NCBI RefSeq assembly: GCF_902459585.1 | Contig: NZ_CABPSC010000005.1 | Span: forward strand, 62,001 to 126,000 | DNA from: Pandoraea nosoerga | Lineage (GTDB): Bacteria; Pseudomonadota; Gammaproteobacteria; Burkholderiales; Burkholderiaceae | Reading direction: 5' to 3' | DNA length: 64,000 nt | Shown here: piece after piece, positions 1 to 8,465 of the stretch | How the letters are laid out: every line of letters begins with the position of its first letter | Position numbering within the stretch: position 1 is the first letter of the stretch | Made by a program: the position numbers and the translations under genes | The notes under the pieces: generated by a model | The model's input: only the letters and a program-made list of their open reading frames with translations | Database searches by the model: none | What the model was told of the DNA's origin: nothing

Positions 1-162
1 AGTCTGCAACTGCCGTTCGCGATGTGGCCGCTCATCCGTTCGGTGAGCGATTCGCGCGTGATGGGCGGCAATGCCATCAGATGGCCGACGCAGGTCGCGG
101 CCTGGACGCTCTTCGCGGTCATCACCGCCACCAATCTGCTGCTGATCTTCGGCCTCGACTGA
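1..162 (+). CDS. NRAMP-family divalent metal transporter, C-terminal end only
   Basis: The window opens inside a gene whose last 53 codons are visible, ending in TGA at 160-162. The translation begins SLQLPFAMWPLIRSVSD, matching the conserved late membrane segment of NRAMP (MntH-like) proton-coupled Mn2+/Fe2+ importers. It is followed by a hydrophobic final helix (WTLFAVITATNLLLIFGLD). The N-terminal metal-binding DPGN segment lies outside the window, so the assignment rests on the tail alone. The 215-bp gap that follows separates it from the lipoprotein operon. Confidence 0.7.
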   Translation, partial: SLQLPFAMWPLIRSVSDSRVMGGNAIRWPTQVAAWTLFAVITATNLLLIFGLD

Positions 163-377
163 TGAAAAGGAACGGCGCCCCCCAAGGGCGAGAACGGCAT
201 GGCCTATGACTTTCCGGAGCATACGCAGGCCCCTGCCGCATGCTAAGATCAGCACCCCTTACCAGGTCTTACAAGTCAAAAAGCGCAGTATTCCGTAAGG
301 GGATCAGACACCCTCAGCAGGACGGCGCCGCCGGGCGTCGCCGCCTGCCGGGTCACAACATCTACAGGGGTATCACC

Positions 378-1058
378 GTGCAGAAGAAGTCCAGCATCGC
401 ACTGCTCAGCGCCGCCATGCTCGCTGTCGGCGTGCTCGGCGGTTGCGCCACAGAGAGCTCGCGTTCCGTGCAGGTCGCCAAGGTCGAAAGCGCCAGCCGT
501 CCATACGTCGGCACACGCACACCGATCGCCGTCGGCAAGTTCGACAACCGTTCCGCGTACATGCGCGGCGTCTTTTCCGATAACGTCGATCGTCTCGGCA
601 GCCAGGCCAAGACGATCCTGATCACGCATCTGCAACAGACCCAGCGCTTTAACGTGCTCGACCGCGACAACATGGCCGAGATCCGTCAGGAAGCCGACAT
701 CAAGAAAACCCAGCAAACGCTCAAGGGCGCCGACTACGTGATCACCGGCGACGTCGTGGAGTTCGGTCGCAAGGAAGTGGGCGACAAGCAGTTGTTCGGC
801 ATCCTCGGCCGCGGCCGCGAGCAGATCGCTTACGCCAAGGTCAACCTGAACGTGGTCAACATCGCCACGTCGGAAGTCGTCTATTCGAGCGGTGGCGCGG
901 GCGAATTCGCCCTGTCCAACCGCGAAGTGATCGGCTTCGGCGGCACGGCCGGTTACGACTCGACGCTCAACGGCAAGGTGCTCGATCTCGCCATGCGCGA
1001 GGCCGTGAACAACCTGGTCGCCGGCATCGAGAGCGGTGCCTGGACGCCCGGCAAGTAA
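378..1058 (+). CDS. CsgG/HfaB-family outer-membrane lipoprotein
   Basis: The 226-residue protein starts with a lipoprotein signal peptide: two lysines, a hydrophobic core, and the lipobox LGGC with Cys23 as the predicted lipidated residue. The body (IAVGKFDNRS, then LGSQAKTILITHLQQTQRFNVLDRDN split across the domain) is typical of the CsgG/HfaB family of periplasmic or outer-membrane assembly lipoproteins. The GTG at 378 is chosen because AGGGG at 366-370 lies 7 nt upstream and only this start places the signal peptide at the N-terminus; an open frame extends back to 240 without one. It is the first gene of a three-lipoprotein operon. A secretion or surface-assembly role is inferred from family membership; the substrate is unknown. 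Confidence 0.85.
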   Translation: MQKKSSIALLSAAMLAVGVLGGCATESSRSVQVAKVESASRPYVGTRTPIAVGKFDNRSAYMRGVFSDNVDRLGSQAKTILITHLQQTQRFNVLDRDNMAEIRQEADIKKTQQTLKGADYVITGDVVEFGRKEVGDKQLFGILGRGREQIAYAKVNLNVVNIATSEVVYSSGGAGEFALSNREVIGFGGTAGYDSTLNGKVLDLAMREAVNNLVAGIESGAWTPGK

Positions 1059-1193
1059 GCCTCGCCTTTCCCAATATTGCGCATGTCGCAGCGCGTCGGG
1101 CACGACGCGCCGGTCCCGCACGTCGAGTGCGGGACCGGCGCTCGCGTGTCGGGCGCCGTGCTGCGCGACATGCCCATCAGGATCGTTATCGCC

Positions 1194-1565
1194 ATGAACC
1201 GCAAGTTCTCTATCGGCCGTGCTGCCGCCGCGCTCCTCGCCGGCGGTGTACTGCTCACCGGCTGCGCCACGCCCAACAAGCCGCTTTACGCGTGGGAAAG
1301 CTATCAGCCGCAGGTCTACGAATACTTCAAGGGTGAATCGAAGGAAGCCCAGATCATTGTGCTCGAGCGCGATCTGGAGAAGATGAAAGCCGGCAACAAC
1401 GCCGCGCCCCCGGGCTATCACGCCCACCTTGGCCTGCTCTACGCCTCGGTCGGCAAGCCGGACAAGATGGTCGAGGAATTCCAGACCGAGAAGCAACTGT
1501 TCCCTGAATCGGCCGGCTACATCGACTTTCTGCTCAAGAACAAGACCCCGGAGGCCAAGCAATGA
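1194..1565 (+). CDS. DUF4810 domain lipoprotein
   Basis: A 123-residue small lipoprotein. The signal peptide has a basic start (MNRKFSIGR), a hydrophobic stretch and the lipobox LTGC (Cys24). The mature part has the DUF4810 pattern: LYAWESYQPQVYEYFK followed by a helical, TPR-like stretch with GYHAHLGLLYASVGKPDKM. The internal ATG at 1194 is preferred over earlier in-frame starts because it gives the signal peptide, with AGGA 11 nt upstream. The stop overlaps the next start (ATGA at 1562-1565), which implies translational coupling. This gene is commonly found between CsgG-like and DUF799 genes; the molecular role is unknown. Confidence 0.85.
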   Translation: MNRKFSIGRAAAALLAGGVLLTGCATPNKPLYAWESYQPQVYEYFKGESKEAQIIVLERDLEKMKAGNNAAPPGYHAHLGLLYASVGKPDKMVEEFQTEKQLFPESAGYIDFLLKNKTPEAKQ

Positions 1566-2230
1566 TCGTCCGTCTGTGCAAATGGATCAGCGTCGCGGCG
1601 CTGGCCGTCGTCATGACCGGCTGTGCCGTGCATCAGGCCAAGCCGTATGACTACACCGCGTTCAAGGAGAGTAAGCCGAAGTCCATTCTGGTGCTGCCCC
1701 CGCTCAATGAATCGCCGGACATCGACGCGACTTACAGCGTGTTCTCGCAAGTCACCGCGCCGCTGGGTGAGGCCGGCTATTACGTACTGCCGGTGGCGCT
1801 CGTCGACGAGTCGTTCCGCCAGAACGGCCTGACCGTTGCCGGCGACATCCATCAGGTGAGCCCGGCCAAGCTGCGCGAGATCTTCGGCGCCGACGCGGCG
1901 CTCTACATCAAGATCGAGCAGTACGGCACGAAGTACATGGTGGTCGACAGTGCGACGGTGGTCACCGTGACAGCCGAGCTCATCGACCTGCGCAACGGCG
2001 CCAAGCTGTGGAGCGGCGCCGCCAGTGCGTCGAATAACGAGGGGGGCAATAACAACAGCGGTGGCGGCCTGATCGGCATGCTCGTTACGGCTGCGGTCAA
2101 GCAGATCATCAACAGCGTGTCGAACGCCGGTTACACGGTGGCCGGCACGGCCAGCGCACGATTGCTGTCCGCCGGCCGACCCAACGGCATCCTCTACGGC
2201 CCGCGTTCACCGAAGTACGGGACGGACTAA
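1562..2230 (+). CDS. DUF799 / GNA1162-family lipoprotein
   Basis: A 222-residue lipoprotein with lipobox MTGC (Cys21). The mature region has the DUF799 signature KPKSILVLPPLNESPDI and a central ADAALYIKIEQYGTKY segment, matching the family of neisserial lipoprotein GNA1162. A Gly/Asn-rich loop (NNEGGNNNSGGG) near residue 160 precedes a hydrophobic segment. It overlaps the DUF4810 gene by 4 bp and closes the operon. The CsgG-DUF4810-DUF799 set probably forms one envelope complex; that is inference from conserved clustering. Confidence 0.87.
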   Translation: MIVRLCKWISVAALAVVMTGCAVHQAKPYDYTAFKESKPKSILVLPPLNESPDIDATYSVFSQVTAPLGEAGYYVLPVALVDESFRQNGLTVAGDIHQVSPAKLREIFGADAALYIKIEQYGTKYMVVDSATVVTVTAELIDLRNGAKLWSGAASASNNEGGNNNSGGGLIGMLVTAAVKQIINSVSNAGYTVAGTASARLLSAGRPNGILYGPRSPKYGTD

Positions 2231-2449
2231 CCGCCGCCCTGGGCAACGCGCCGGAGCGCGCCGGAGCGCGCCGCGTCCGCGCGTTGCGCCGCCAGGAGTC
2301 CATTCGTCGGGAGGCGCTTCCGTCTCCCTGTCTCCGCTCCCCTCTCCCTTTCTTCTCTTTCTTCCCATCCATCCCCGGCACGACCTGAGACGCACGCGGT
2401 GTCGCGCTCGCTGCCGGCTTCCATGCGCGCCAGCACACCGCCAGCGCGC
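2231..2449. other. Intergenic region, no gene seen
   Basis: Between the lipoprotein operon and a tandem repeat block no convincing coding signal is visible. It holds two copies of a 10-bp GC-rich unit (GCGCCGGAGC at 2249-2258 and 2259-2268) and a strongly pyrimidine-biased stretch around 2320-2375. The overlapping reading frames are Arg-rich and look like compositional noise. Confidence 0.6.
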
Positions 2450-2526
2450 CGCGTAAACGACAAAGCGTGCCCCGTAAGCGACGCGTGCCCCGTAAGCGAC
2501 AAAGCGTGTCGCGTAAACGACAAAGC
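2450..2526. repeat. Short tandem repeat, four imperfect copies of about 21 bp
   Basis: Four head-to-tail copies of a unit like CGCGTAAACGACAAAGCGTG are visible at 2450-2470, 2471-2488 (shortened by 3 bp), 2489-2509 and 2510-2526. The copies alternate GTAAACGAC and GTAAGCGAC. The array runs directly into a hairpin at 2525-2543. It is non-coding and a good candidate for variation in copy number between strains. Confidence 0.85.
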
Positions 2527-2543
2527 CCGCCAAGATGGCGGGC
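2525..2543 (-). terminator. Hairpin, probable terminator on the minus strand
   Basis: A perfect 8-bp stem (GCCCGCCA/TGGCGGGC) with a 3-nt loop is followed, reading the minus strand, by the T-rich stretch TTTGTCGTTT. It lies about 160 bp downstream of the DUF3563 gene and would end that transcript. The T-tract is interrupted, so efficiency is uncertain. Confidence 0.6.
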
Positions 2544-2701
2544 CATTGCGCGAACCGATCCCGGGTACGACGGAGGATCGGCATCCGGACTTACGGCGGG
2601 GCGCCGTCGCACATCATCACAACGATGACGGGAATCGCCCGATAAGACGATCGACTTGCCTGATTGCGCCAGCGACGACCGTTCGTCCGGAAGGGACTTG
2701 C

Positions 2702-2842
2702 TTAGTAACCGGCGGTTTCGAGCGCGCGGATACGTTGTTCCAGCTCGATGATGTCCTTCGACTCAGCCAGGAACGCTTCACGACGACGACGCTCAGCAGT
2801 TTCAAACCAAGTGTTCACGACTTCAAAAAGGGCGGCAAACAT
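2702..2842 (-). CDS. DUF3563 family mini-protein (46 aa)
   Basis: A 46-residue protein starting MFAALFEVVNTWFETAERRR and ending in a charged amphipathic helix with ELEQRIRALETAGY. The pattern (short hydrophobic start, NTWFE, run of arginines, ELEQRIRALE) is that of DUF3563 proteins common in Burkholderiales. The start has a good Shine-Dalgarno (GGAG at 2850-2853, 7 nt spacing), a clear -10 box upstream and a hairpin downstream, so it looks like an independent transcription unit. No function is established. The predicted product is a single amphipathic or coiled helix. Confidence 0.85.
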   Translation of the reverse strand: MFAALFEVVNTWFETAERRRREAFLAESKDIIELEQRIRALETAGY

Positions 2843-2889
2843 GACGTTTCTCCAGTTCATTAGTGTGCTGCACCGCAGCAGTGCTTCGC

Positions 2890-2895
2890 ATTATA
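2890..2895 (-). promoter_or_regulatory. -10 box of the DUF3563 gene
   Basis: The minus strand reads TATAAT exactly, about 48 bp upstream of the DUF3563 start. The -35 region about 17 bp further upstream (around 2913-2918) is weak. The surroundings (2843-3000) are AT-rich compared with the rest of the window, as expected for a strong promoter region. Confidence 0.6.
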
Positions 2896-3080
2896 TAGGG
2901 TTTTCCCGTAAAGGGTTAGCCCTGAGATGCAAAAACCCCACAAAATCTGCTAGAGCGTCACTTCGAATGCAGACGATTCCAAAATAGATCCATAAAAATC
3001 AAATAGATATACTTTTTCGATGTGCGACGACAGGGTTTCGCGCCCCATCGCCCCGCAAGCCGATCAAAAATCGCACGGAC
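2896..3080. other. Intergenic region between the DUF3563 gene and the cueR terminator
   Basis: An AT-rich stretch around 2985-3020 contains several A/T runs but no coding frame with plausible composition. It probably holds upstream promoter sequence for the minus-strand DUF3563 gene. Nothing else is seen. Confidence 0.5.
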
Positions 3081-3105
3081 AAAAAAAGCGCCGCTGCTGC
3101 GACGC
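3081..3105 (-). terminator. Rho-independent terminator downstream of cueR
   Basis: Read on the minus strand, a 7-bp GC stem (GCGTCGC/GCGGCGC with one G-U pair) and AGCA loop is followed by seven consecutive T residues. It lies about 160 bp beyond the cueR stop and would terminate the copA-EEP-cueR transcript. Confidence 0.75.
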
Positions 3106-3267
3106 ATCATCGTGAATCACCCGATCTGCGGGTGTCGGCCTCACGCGTCTTCGGGCGCACACGAGCGCGCACTGCCGTCGCGCCCCTGCTGAAGCGAATC
3201 TCGCACCTCGCCTGCCGCATCCGGCCCGGTAAGCTCCGACGTCCCGCCCAGCCACCCGGAGCCGCGA

Positions 3268-3819
3268 TCAGCCCGGTGGCGCGTGCCGGACCTGGGTGTC
3301 GCCATCAGCGACCGGTCCGGCCGCAGCGCTATTGCCGGAAGCCGTTTGCTGCGGTGTCGCGCCGGATGCCGCGGCGCCGACGGACCGTTCGGGCGCCGGC
3401 GCCACCGACTCACCCCCGTGACACGGCAGTTCGGCAGCCGCGATCCCTTCGAGAATCGGGCATTCGGGTCGATCGTCGCCCTGGCAGTGCATGGCGAGAT
3501 GGGAGAGCGTATCGCGCATCGCGACGAGCTCGCCGATGCGTTGGTTCAACTCGTCGACGTGCGACTGCGCCAGCGCCTTGACCTGCGCGCTGGAACGGTC
3601 CCGATCCTGCCAGAGCGCCAGCAACTGACGGATCTGGTCGATACCAAAACCCAAGCGCCTCGCCTGACGAATGAATCGAAGCAGATGGAGATCCTGCTCG
3701 CCATAGCGCCGGTAACCTGCCTCGGAGCGGGGGCTCGGGGGCATCAGGCCGATACTTTCGTAGTACCGGATCATCTTGGCCGTCACGCCGCTGGCCTGCG
3801 CCGCTTGTCCGATGTTCAT
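3268..3819 (-). CDS. cueR: MerR-family copper-responsive regulator CueR
   Basis: A 183-residue MerR-family activator. Residues 1-70 are the winged helix-turn-helix (MNIGQAAQASGVTAKMIRYY, then YRRYGEQDLHLLRFI), followed by the dimerisation helix. The metal loop reads CQGDDRPECPIL with cysteines at 112 and 120, the positions that bind Cu(I) in Escherichia coli CueR. An unusual 50-residue Ala/Pro/Gly-rich tail follows residue 130. It lies 7 bp downstream of the EEP gene and on the same strand as copA, so all three may be co-transcribed. A matching MerR-type operator lies in front of copA. CueR would activate copA, and possibly itself, in response to copper. Confidence 0.92.
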   Translation of the reverse strand: MNIGQAAQASGVTAKMIRYYESIGLMPPSPRSEAGYRRYGEQDLHLLRFIRQARRLGFGIDQIRQLLALWQDRDRSSAQVKALAQSHVDELNQRIGELVAMRDTLSHLAMHCQGDDRPECPILEGIAAAELPCHGGESVAPAPERSVGAAASGATPQQTASGNSAAAGPVADGDTQVRHAPPG

Positions 3820-3826
3820 GGCTGCC

Positions 3827-4648
3827 TCACTGGGGGGAACGAGGGTTGAACGACGGGGAATACGAACCGTTCATCTTGGCGCGGTCGCCGTCCGACAGCA
3901 CGAGTCGGGCGCTGATCGGCGCATGATCGGAAATCCGTGACCAGGGGCGCCCGTGTAAAACTTGCGCCCCTTCAATATGAAAGCCTCGCGCGTAGATGCG
4001 GTCAAGTCGTAAAAGCGGCAATCCGCTCGGAAAACTGCGCGCGGGACGCCCCGCGCTGTTCTGAAACACCTCGGTCAGCGCCAGCCTTTCCGCAAGCAGC
4101 CGATCCGCCTGGTTGCTCCAGTCGTTGAAGTCGCCGGCAATGATCAGCGGCGCGTCGTCCGGAATGGCCTGCGCAACCCGCTCGGTGAGCATTTCGAACT
4201 GGCGACGCCGGCCAGGACCCGCCAATGACAAATGAACGCACAGGCAATGCAATGGCTGGCTCAGGCCGGGCACGGCAATCTCGCAATGCAGCATGCCGCG
4301 CCTCTCGAAACTGTATGTCGTGATGTCGTGGTTATCCGACCTGACGATCGGATACCGGCTCAGGATGGCATTGCCGTGATGCCCGTGATCGTAGACGACA
4401 TTACGCCCATACGCATGATCGCTCCACATGGCGCCGGCCAGGAACTCGTGCTGCGGCTGGATCGGCCAGTTGGTGTGCCGCACTGCGTGCCGCTGATGCA
4501 TGCCCTGCACTTCCTGCAGGAAAACCAGATCCGGCGCCAGCCCTTCCAACCCCGCGCGCAACTCGTGGACGCGCAAGCGATTGAATGCAGAGAAGCCCTT
4601 GTGAATGTTGTAACTCGCGATGTGCAGACTATTCATGTTCGGCAGCAT
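3827..4648 (-). CDS. Endonuclease/exonuclease/phosphatase family protein
   Basis: A 273-residue metal-dependent phosphohydrolase of the EEP fold. Visible motifs in order: SYNIHKG near the N-terminus, FLQEVQG (metal-binding Glu), IIAGDFNDWS (catalytic Asp and Asn) and ISDHAPI (catalytic His) near the C-terminus. There is no signal peptide, so it is probably cytoplasmic. The start at 4648 has GGAG only 3 nt upstream; a second in-frame ATG at 4636, 12 bp into the gene, is equally possible. It is sandwiched between copA and cueR, an unusual place for this family. Its substrate (nucleic acid, phospholipid or sugar phosphate) cannot be told from sequence. Confidence 0.85.
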   Translation of the reverse strand: MLPNMNSLHIASYNIHKGFSAFNRLRVHELRAGLEGLAPDLVFLQEVQGMHQRHAVRHTNWPIQPQHEFLAGAMWSDHAYGRNVVYDHGHHGNAILSRYPIVRSDNHDITTYSFERRGMLHCEIAVPGLSQPLHCLCVHLSLAGPGRRRQFEMLTERVAQAIPDDAPLIIAGDFNDWSNQADRLLAERLALTEVFQNSAGRPARSFPSGLPLLRLDRIYARGFHIEGAQVLHGRPWSRISDHAPISARLVLSDGDRAKMNGSYSPSFNPRSPQ

Positions 4649-4771
4649 TAACTCCGTGCCGGAAGGCAGACGATATCCGCTAGATGGGGCCGCTTTCCGC
4701 GATTTTCAAGTCGGAATGATGCGGGCGACGCATCGGACGGCATTGTCCCGCGCGTCGCCTCCACACTTCGA

Positions 4772-7357
4772 TTATGCGCCGTTCGCCTTGTGCCCGGGCA
4801 AACGGGTTGCCGGTGCCGCTCCGACACCGGCGAACGCGCCCGCCGCAGTCGAGGCGGCGCCGCCATCCTGCGCCGGACGCCAGCGACGCAGCAACAGCGC
4901 GTTACTCACCACGCTCACACTGCTGAGCGCCATCGCCGCCCCGGCGATCACCGGGCTTAGCAGCCCGAATGCCGCCAGCGGGATACCGACCACGTTGTAC
5001 GCAAACGCCCAGAACAGGTTCTGGCGGATCTTCGACCACGTGCGGCGCGACACGTCGATGGCGTCGGCCACGCGCAGCGGGTCGCCGCGCATGAGTGTGA
5101 TGCCCGCCGTCTGCATGGCAACGTCGGTCCCCGAGCCCATGGCAATGCCGACATCCGCCGCGACCAGTGCGGGCGCATCGTTGATGCCGTCGCCGACCAT
5201 CGCCACGACCGCCCCGCCGCGCTTGAGCTGCGCAATCACCTCGGCCTTGTGTTCGGGCAGCACGTCGGCGTGAACCTCGTCGAGTCCCAATGCGTTGGCC
5301 ACGGCGCGCGCACTGCCCGCGTTATCGCCCGTTACCATCACGCAGCGCACGCCCAGCGCGTGCAGCCGATCGATAGCCGGCCGTGCGCTCGCCTTGAGCG
5401 TATCGCCGAAGGCCAGCAGTCCCAGCAGCCGCGGCTCGCCCCGCCCACTCTCTTCGCCCCCGTTCACCGTCTCGACGAGCCACGACACAGTGCGTCCCTC
5501 GCCCGCCAGTCGAGCGGCTTCCGACGCCAACGCTCCCTGCGACACGCCCAATTCCTCGAGCAAACGCGCATTTCCCAATTGCAGTAAATGCTTGCCGCCC
5601 TTCGCCTCCCCGGCGCCATCGTTCGTGACCTCGTTCGCGACCTCGTTCGCAATCTCGATACGCGCGCGCATGCCACGTCCGGGCAACGCGACGATGTCCG
5701 ACGCAGCCGGAATTGTCGCGGCCAGCCCCGCTTCGTCGGCGGCCACCGTCACTGCCGTGGCGAGCGGGTGCGAACTGCCCGATTGCACGGCGGCCGCCCA
5801 GCGCAGCAGCGTGTCGGCGCTCACGCCCGCTGCAGGCAAATGCGCCACGAGACGCGGCTTGCCTTCGGTGAGCGTACCGGTCTTGTCGAACGCGACGACG
5901 TTCACGCGATGTGCCAACTCCAGCGCTTCGGCGTCCTTGATGAGAATGCCCTGCCGCGCCGCCGCGCCGGTGCCGACCATGATCGCGGCCGGCGTGGCGA
6001 GCCCCAGCGCGCACGGGCATGCGATGACCAGCACGGCAACCGCGTTGAGCAAAGACGCCTCGAGCCCCAGTCCGAGCGCCCAGCCCGCAACAACCGTAGC
6101 GATCGCAATGAGCACCACGACCGGCACGAACACTGCGGCCACGCGATCGACGGCGCGCTGAATCGGCGCCTTGCCGGCCTGCGCGTCCTCGACCATGCGA
6201 ATGATGCGGGCGAGCGCCGTATCGGCGCCGACAGCCGTCGTCTCCACGCGCAACGTGCCCGCGCCATTGATCGAGCCGCCCACCACCGTATCGCCTTCGC
6301 CCTTGTCAATAGGCAGCGGCTCGCCGGTCAGCAGAGACTCGTCGAGCTGACTGGCACCGCGACGGATCACGCCGTCGACGGGAACACGCTCGCCCGCACG
6401 GACGACCACCCAATCGCCGACCTTCACCTGCCCCAGCGGCACCATGGCTTCGCTGGTCGCGTCGTTCGGATCGCCCAGCACGCGCGCGGCCTCCGGGCGC
6501 AGCGCCGCCAGCGCGCGAATCGCTTCGACGGTACGGCGCTTCGCGCGGGCCTCGAGCCACTTGCCGAGCAACACCAGCGTAATCACGACGGCCGCCGCTT
6601 CGAAATACAGATGCGGCATGCTGCCCGCAGGCGCGCGCCACCATTCGTACAGGCTCAGGCCGTAGGCGGCCGACGTACCGAGCGCCACGAGCAGATCCAT
6701 ATTGCCGCTGCCGGCACGCACTGCCTTGTAGCCGGCGCGATAGAACCGCGCGCCGAGCCAGAACTGCACCGGCGTGGCGAGCAGCCACTGCACCCAGGGC
6801 GGCGGCATCACGTGCACCCCGAACGGTTCGAGCAGCATGGGCAGGAACAGCGGCAGCGACAGCAACGCCGCGACGGCCACCGGCCACCACGTCGGCCCAT
6901 CGCCGGCCGGCGTCGCGTGCGCCGGGTCGGCCACGGGCGACGCTTCATAGCCGGCTTTCTCGACCGCCGCGCCGAGCGCAGCCACGTCGACCACGCCGCG
7001 CACGCCCCGCACCGCTGCGCGCTCCGTCGCCAGATTGACGTTGGCCTCGATCACGCCGGGTACGTTGCGCAACGCTTTTTCGACGCGCCCGGCGCACGAG
7101 GCGCAAGTCATACCGCCGATGGCCAGCTCGAACGACTGTTGCGCGACCTGATAGCCCGCGTCGTTCACGGCCGCTTCCACCGCGCCCAGCAGTGCCGCGG
7201 GCGCCACGTCGGCAGCCGCTTCCACGGCCGCCGTCTCCGTTGCAAGGTTCACATTGGCGCTCGCCACGCCGGGCGCGCGCCGCAATGCCTTTTCCACGCG
7301 CGTCACGCACGACGCGCAGGTCATGCCTTCGATACCGACCGACCAGCTCTGAGTCAT
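4772..7357 (-). CDS. copA: Copper-exporting P1B-type ATPase CopA
   Basis: An 861-residue Cu(I) efflux ATPase of the inner membrane. Two N-terminal heavy-metal-associated domains each carry GMTCASC (residues 11-17 and 82-88). They are followed by paired membrane helices, the actuator TGEP loop (344-347), the ion-binding CPC motif (447-449), the phosphorylation site DKTGT (491-495), the SHP motif of the nucleotide domain (529-531) and the hinge GDGINDAP (722-729). All key residues are present. The nucleotide-binding domain has a low-complexity insert near residues 568-590 encoded by 12-bp repeats. A GGAGG precedes the ATG. A CueR-type promoter lies directly upstream, and cueR lies two genes downstream. 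Confidence 0.96.
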   Translation of the reverse strand: MTQSWSVGIEGMTCASCVTRVEKALRRAPGVASANVNLATETAAVEAAADVAPAALLGAVEAAVNDAGYQVAQQSFELAIGGMTCASCAGRVEKALRNVPGVIEANVNLATERAAVRGVRGVVDVAALGAAVEKAGYEASPVADPAHATPAGDGPTWWPVAVAALLSLPLFLPMLLEPFGVHVMPPPWVQWLLATPVQFWLGARFYRAGYKAVRAGSGNMDLLVALGTSAAYGLSLYEWWRAPAGSMPHLYFEAAAVVITLVLLGKWLEARAKRRTVEAIRALAALRPEAARVLGDPNDATSEAMVPLGQVKVGDWVVVRAGERVPVDGVIRRGASQLDESLLTGEPLPIDKGEGDTVVGGSINGAGTLRVETTAVGADTALARIIRMVEDAQAGKAPIQRAVDRVAAVFVPVVVLIAIATVVAGWALGLGLEASLLNAVAVLVIACPCALGLATPAAIMVGTGAAARQGILIKDAEALELAHRVNVVAFDKTGTLTEGKPRLVAHLPAAGVSADTLLRWAAAVQSGSSHPLATAVTVAADEAGLAATIPAASDIVALPGRGMRARIEIANEVANEVTNDGAGEAKGGKHLLQLGNARLLEELGVSQGALASEAARLAGEGRTVSWLVETVNGGEESGRGEPRLLGLLAFGDTLKASARPAIDRLHALGVRCVMVTGDNAGSARAVANALGLDEVHADVLPEHKAEVIAQLKRGGAVVAMVGDGINDAPALVAADVGIAMGSGTDVAMQTAGITLMRGDPLRVADAIDVSRRTWSKIRQNLFWAFAYNVVGIPLAAFGLLSPVIAGAAMALSSVSVVSNALLLRRWRPAQDGGAASTAAGAFAGVGAAPATRLPGHKANGA
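5621..5656. repeat. 12-bp tandem repeat inside copA
   Basis: Three head-to-tail 12-bp units (GTTCGTGACCTC, GTTCGCGACCTC, GTTCGCAATCTC) lie within copA. On the coding strand they encode the repeated tetrapeptide pattern [12 protein letters not shown] in the nucleotide-binding domain. The unit is a multiple of three, so a change in copy number would keep the frame. Confidence 0.85.
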
Positions 7358-7393
7358 TTAAAGGCCTCCACGAGGACTGTCATCATGCGTCAC

Positions 7394-7424
7394 AGCTTAG
7401 ACCTTGCCATGACGGGAAGGTCAA
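7394..7424 (-). promoter_or_regulatory. CueR-type operator and promoter of copA
   Basis: On the minus strand a -35 box TTGACC (7419-7424) and a -10 box TAAGCT (7394-7399) are separated by 19 bp. This is the overlong spacer typical of MerR-family promoters. The spacer carries the dyad ACCTTCCC-N5-GGCAAGGT (7401-7421), closely matching known CueR boxes. It lies about 37 bp upstream of the copA start. Confidence 0.9.
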
Positions 7425-7494
7425 GCCCTCCGCGACAAGACGCCGCAATCGAGGACACGGACGACGATGTCGACATTGCCGTCAATGTGCTTCC

Positions 7495-7554
7495 ATGCGC
7501 CTCAACACGCTTGCATGCGCTTCAATACGCCTCAATACGCTTCACGATACGCCT
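7495..7554. repeat. Degenerate 10-bp tandem repeat
   Basis: Five to six imperfect 10-bp units of the type ATGCGCCTCA / ATACGCTTCA lie end to end in the copA-copZ intergenic region. No coding role is apparent. With the next array they fill much of the 410-bp gap between the divergent genes. Confidence 0.7.
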
Positions 7555-7676
7555 GCTCGCCCGGTATCGGTTTGGGCGGCGTCCGAGCAACAGCGCGAAT
7601 CGACTGAAAAAAAGTCCTTGAGCTTACCGCCATGGGAAGCTCTATCATCGAATTGTCGGGGCAACACGGATTCCAG

Positions 7677-7712
7677 CCGGACCCAACCGGACCTAACCGG
7701 ACCCAACCGGAC
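7677..7712. repeat. 10-bp tandem repeat, 3.6 copies
   Basis: Units CCGGACCCAA, CCGGACCTAA, CCGGACCCAA and a partial CCGGAC lie head to tail about 55 bp upstream of the copZ-like gene, probably within its 5' untranslated region. Confidence 0.85.
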
Positions 7713-7767
7713 GCCGTCCCCTCCCGCCATCCACCGGGCAACCGGACACTTTCTCGAGGAGATCAAC

Positions 7768-7968
7768 ATGCAAGTGCAAGTCGAAGGTATGAGCTGCGGC
7801 CATTGCGTCAAGACCGTCACCCGCGCGATCACCGAGCGCGACGCGAACGCCAAGGTCAACGTCGATCTCGGCGCAGGCCGCGTCGACGTCGAAAGCCGTC
7901 TCTCGCCTGCCGAAGTCACCGCGGCCATCACCGACGCCGGCTACACGGTCAAAGGCACCAACGCCTGA
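7768..7968 (+). CDS. copZ: CopZ-like copper chaperone (heavy-metal-associated domain)
   Basis: A 66-residue single-domain protein, MQVQVEGMSCGHCVKTVTRA at its start. The metal-binding loop is MSCGHC, giving the M-x-C-x2-C motif of Atx1/CopZ chaperones. The length is exactly one HMA domain, with the typical closing segment ITDAGYTVKG. The ATG is preceded by GAGGAG with 7 nt spacing. It is divergent from copA; both sit in one copper locus. It would carry Cu(I) in the cytoplasm and hand it to CopA. No separate CueR box was recognised directly in front of it. Confidence 0.92.
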   Translation: MQVQVEGMSCGHCVKTVTRAITERDANAKVNVDLGAGRVDVESRLSPAEVTAAITDAGYTVKGTNA

Positions 7969-8190
7969 GGTCCGCCCGCCGCGCCGGCATCGGCGGGCGT
8001 TCCCCGAAAAAGCGTCGCCATGCCCCGCGCGGTATCGCGACGTTTTCGTCGTCGGCGCATCAATCCCGTACACCGCGCGCAGTCTCTGCTGCAGACTGGC
8101 CGCCGCTTGTGCTACGCTCTACGTCGCCGAATACGCAAGGCCGCCGCACGATGCGATACCCGACACCGTGTGGCCACGCGTGCGGCAATA

Positions 8191-8368
8191 CACGTCTTCA
8201 GGGCGGGGTGAAAGTCCCCACCGGCGGTATGCGACGCGGCACGGTTCACGCTGTGTGCGTCACGAGCCCGCGAGCGCCTGTCACCGTCCCGTTGCGGACA
8301 CCGGCAGGGTCAGCAGATCTGGTGAAATGCCAGAGCCGACGGTCACAGTCCGGATGAGAGAAGATGCG
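8191..8368 (+). promoter_or_regulatory. FMN riboswitch (RFN element) of ribB
   Basis: The conserved RFN core is readable: TTCAGGGCGGGGTGAAAGTC at the 5' side, CCCCACCGGCGGTA next, GTCAGCAGATCTGGTGAAA towards the 3' side, and AGTCCGGATGAGAGAAGAT closing the element. The outer helix can form between ACGTCTTC and GAAGATGCGT. It lies about 100 bp upstream of ribB and should lower its expression when FMN is plentiful. Confidence 0.96.
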
Positions 8369-8465
8369 TCGATACCCGCGAGCCATGGGACGCCGTTCCG
8401 TGGTCACGTCCGTTCGCATGCCCTGAAACGTTTTTCGCCCGTTTGACTTACGCGAGGAGCGTTTC

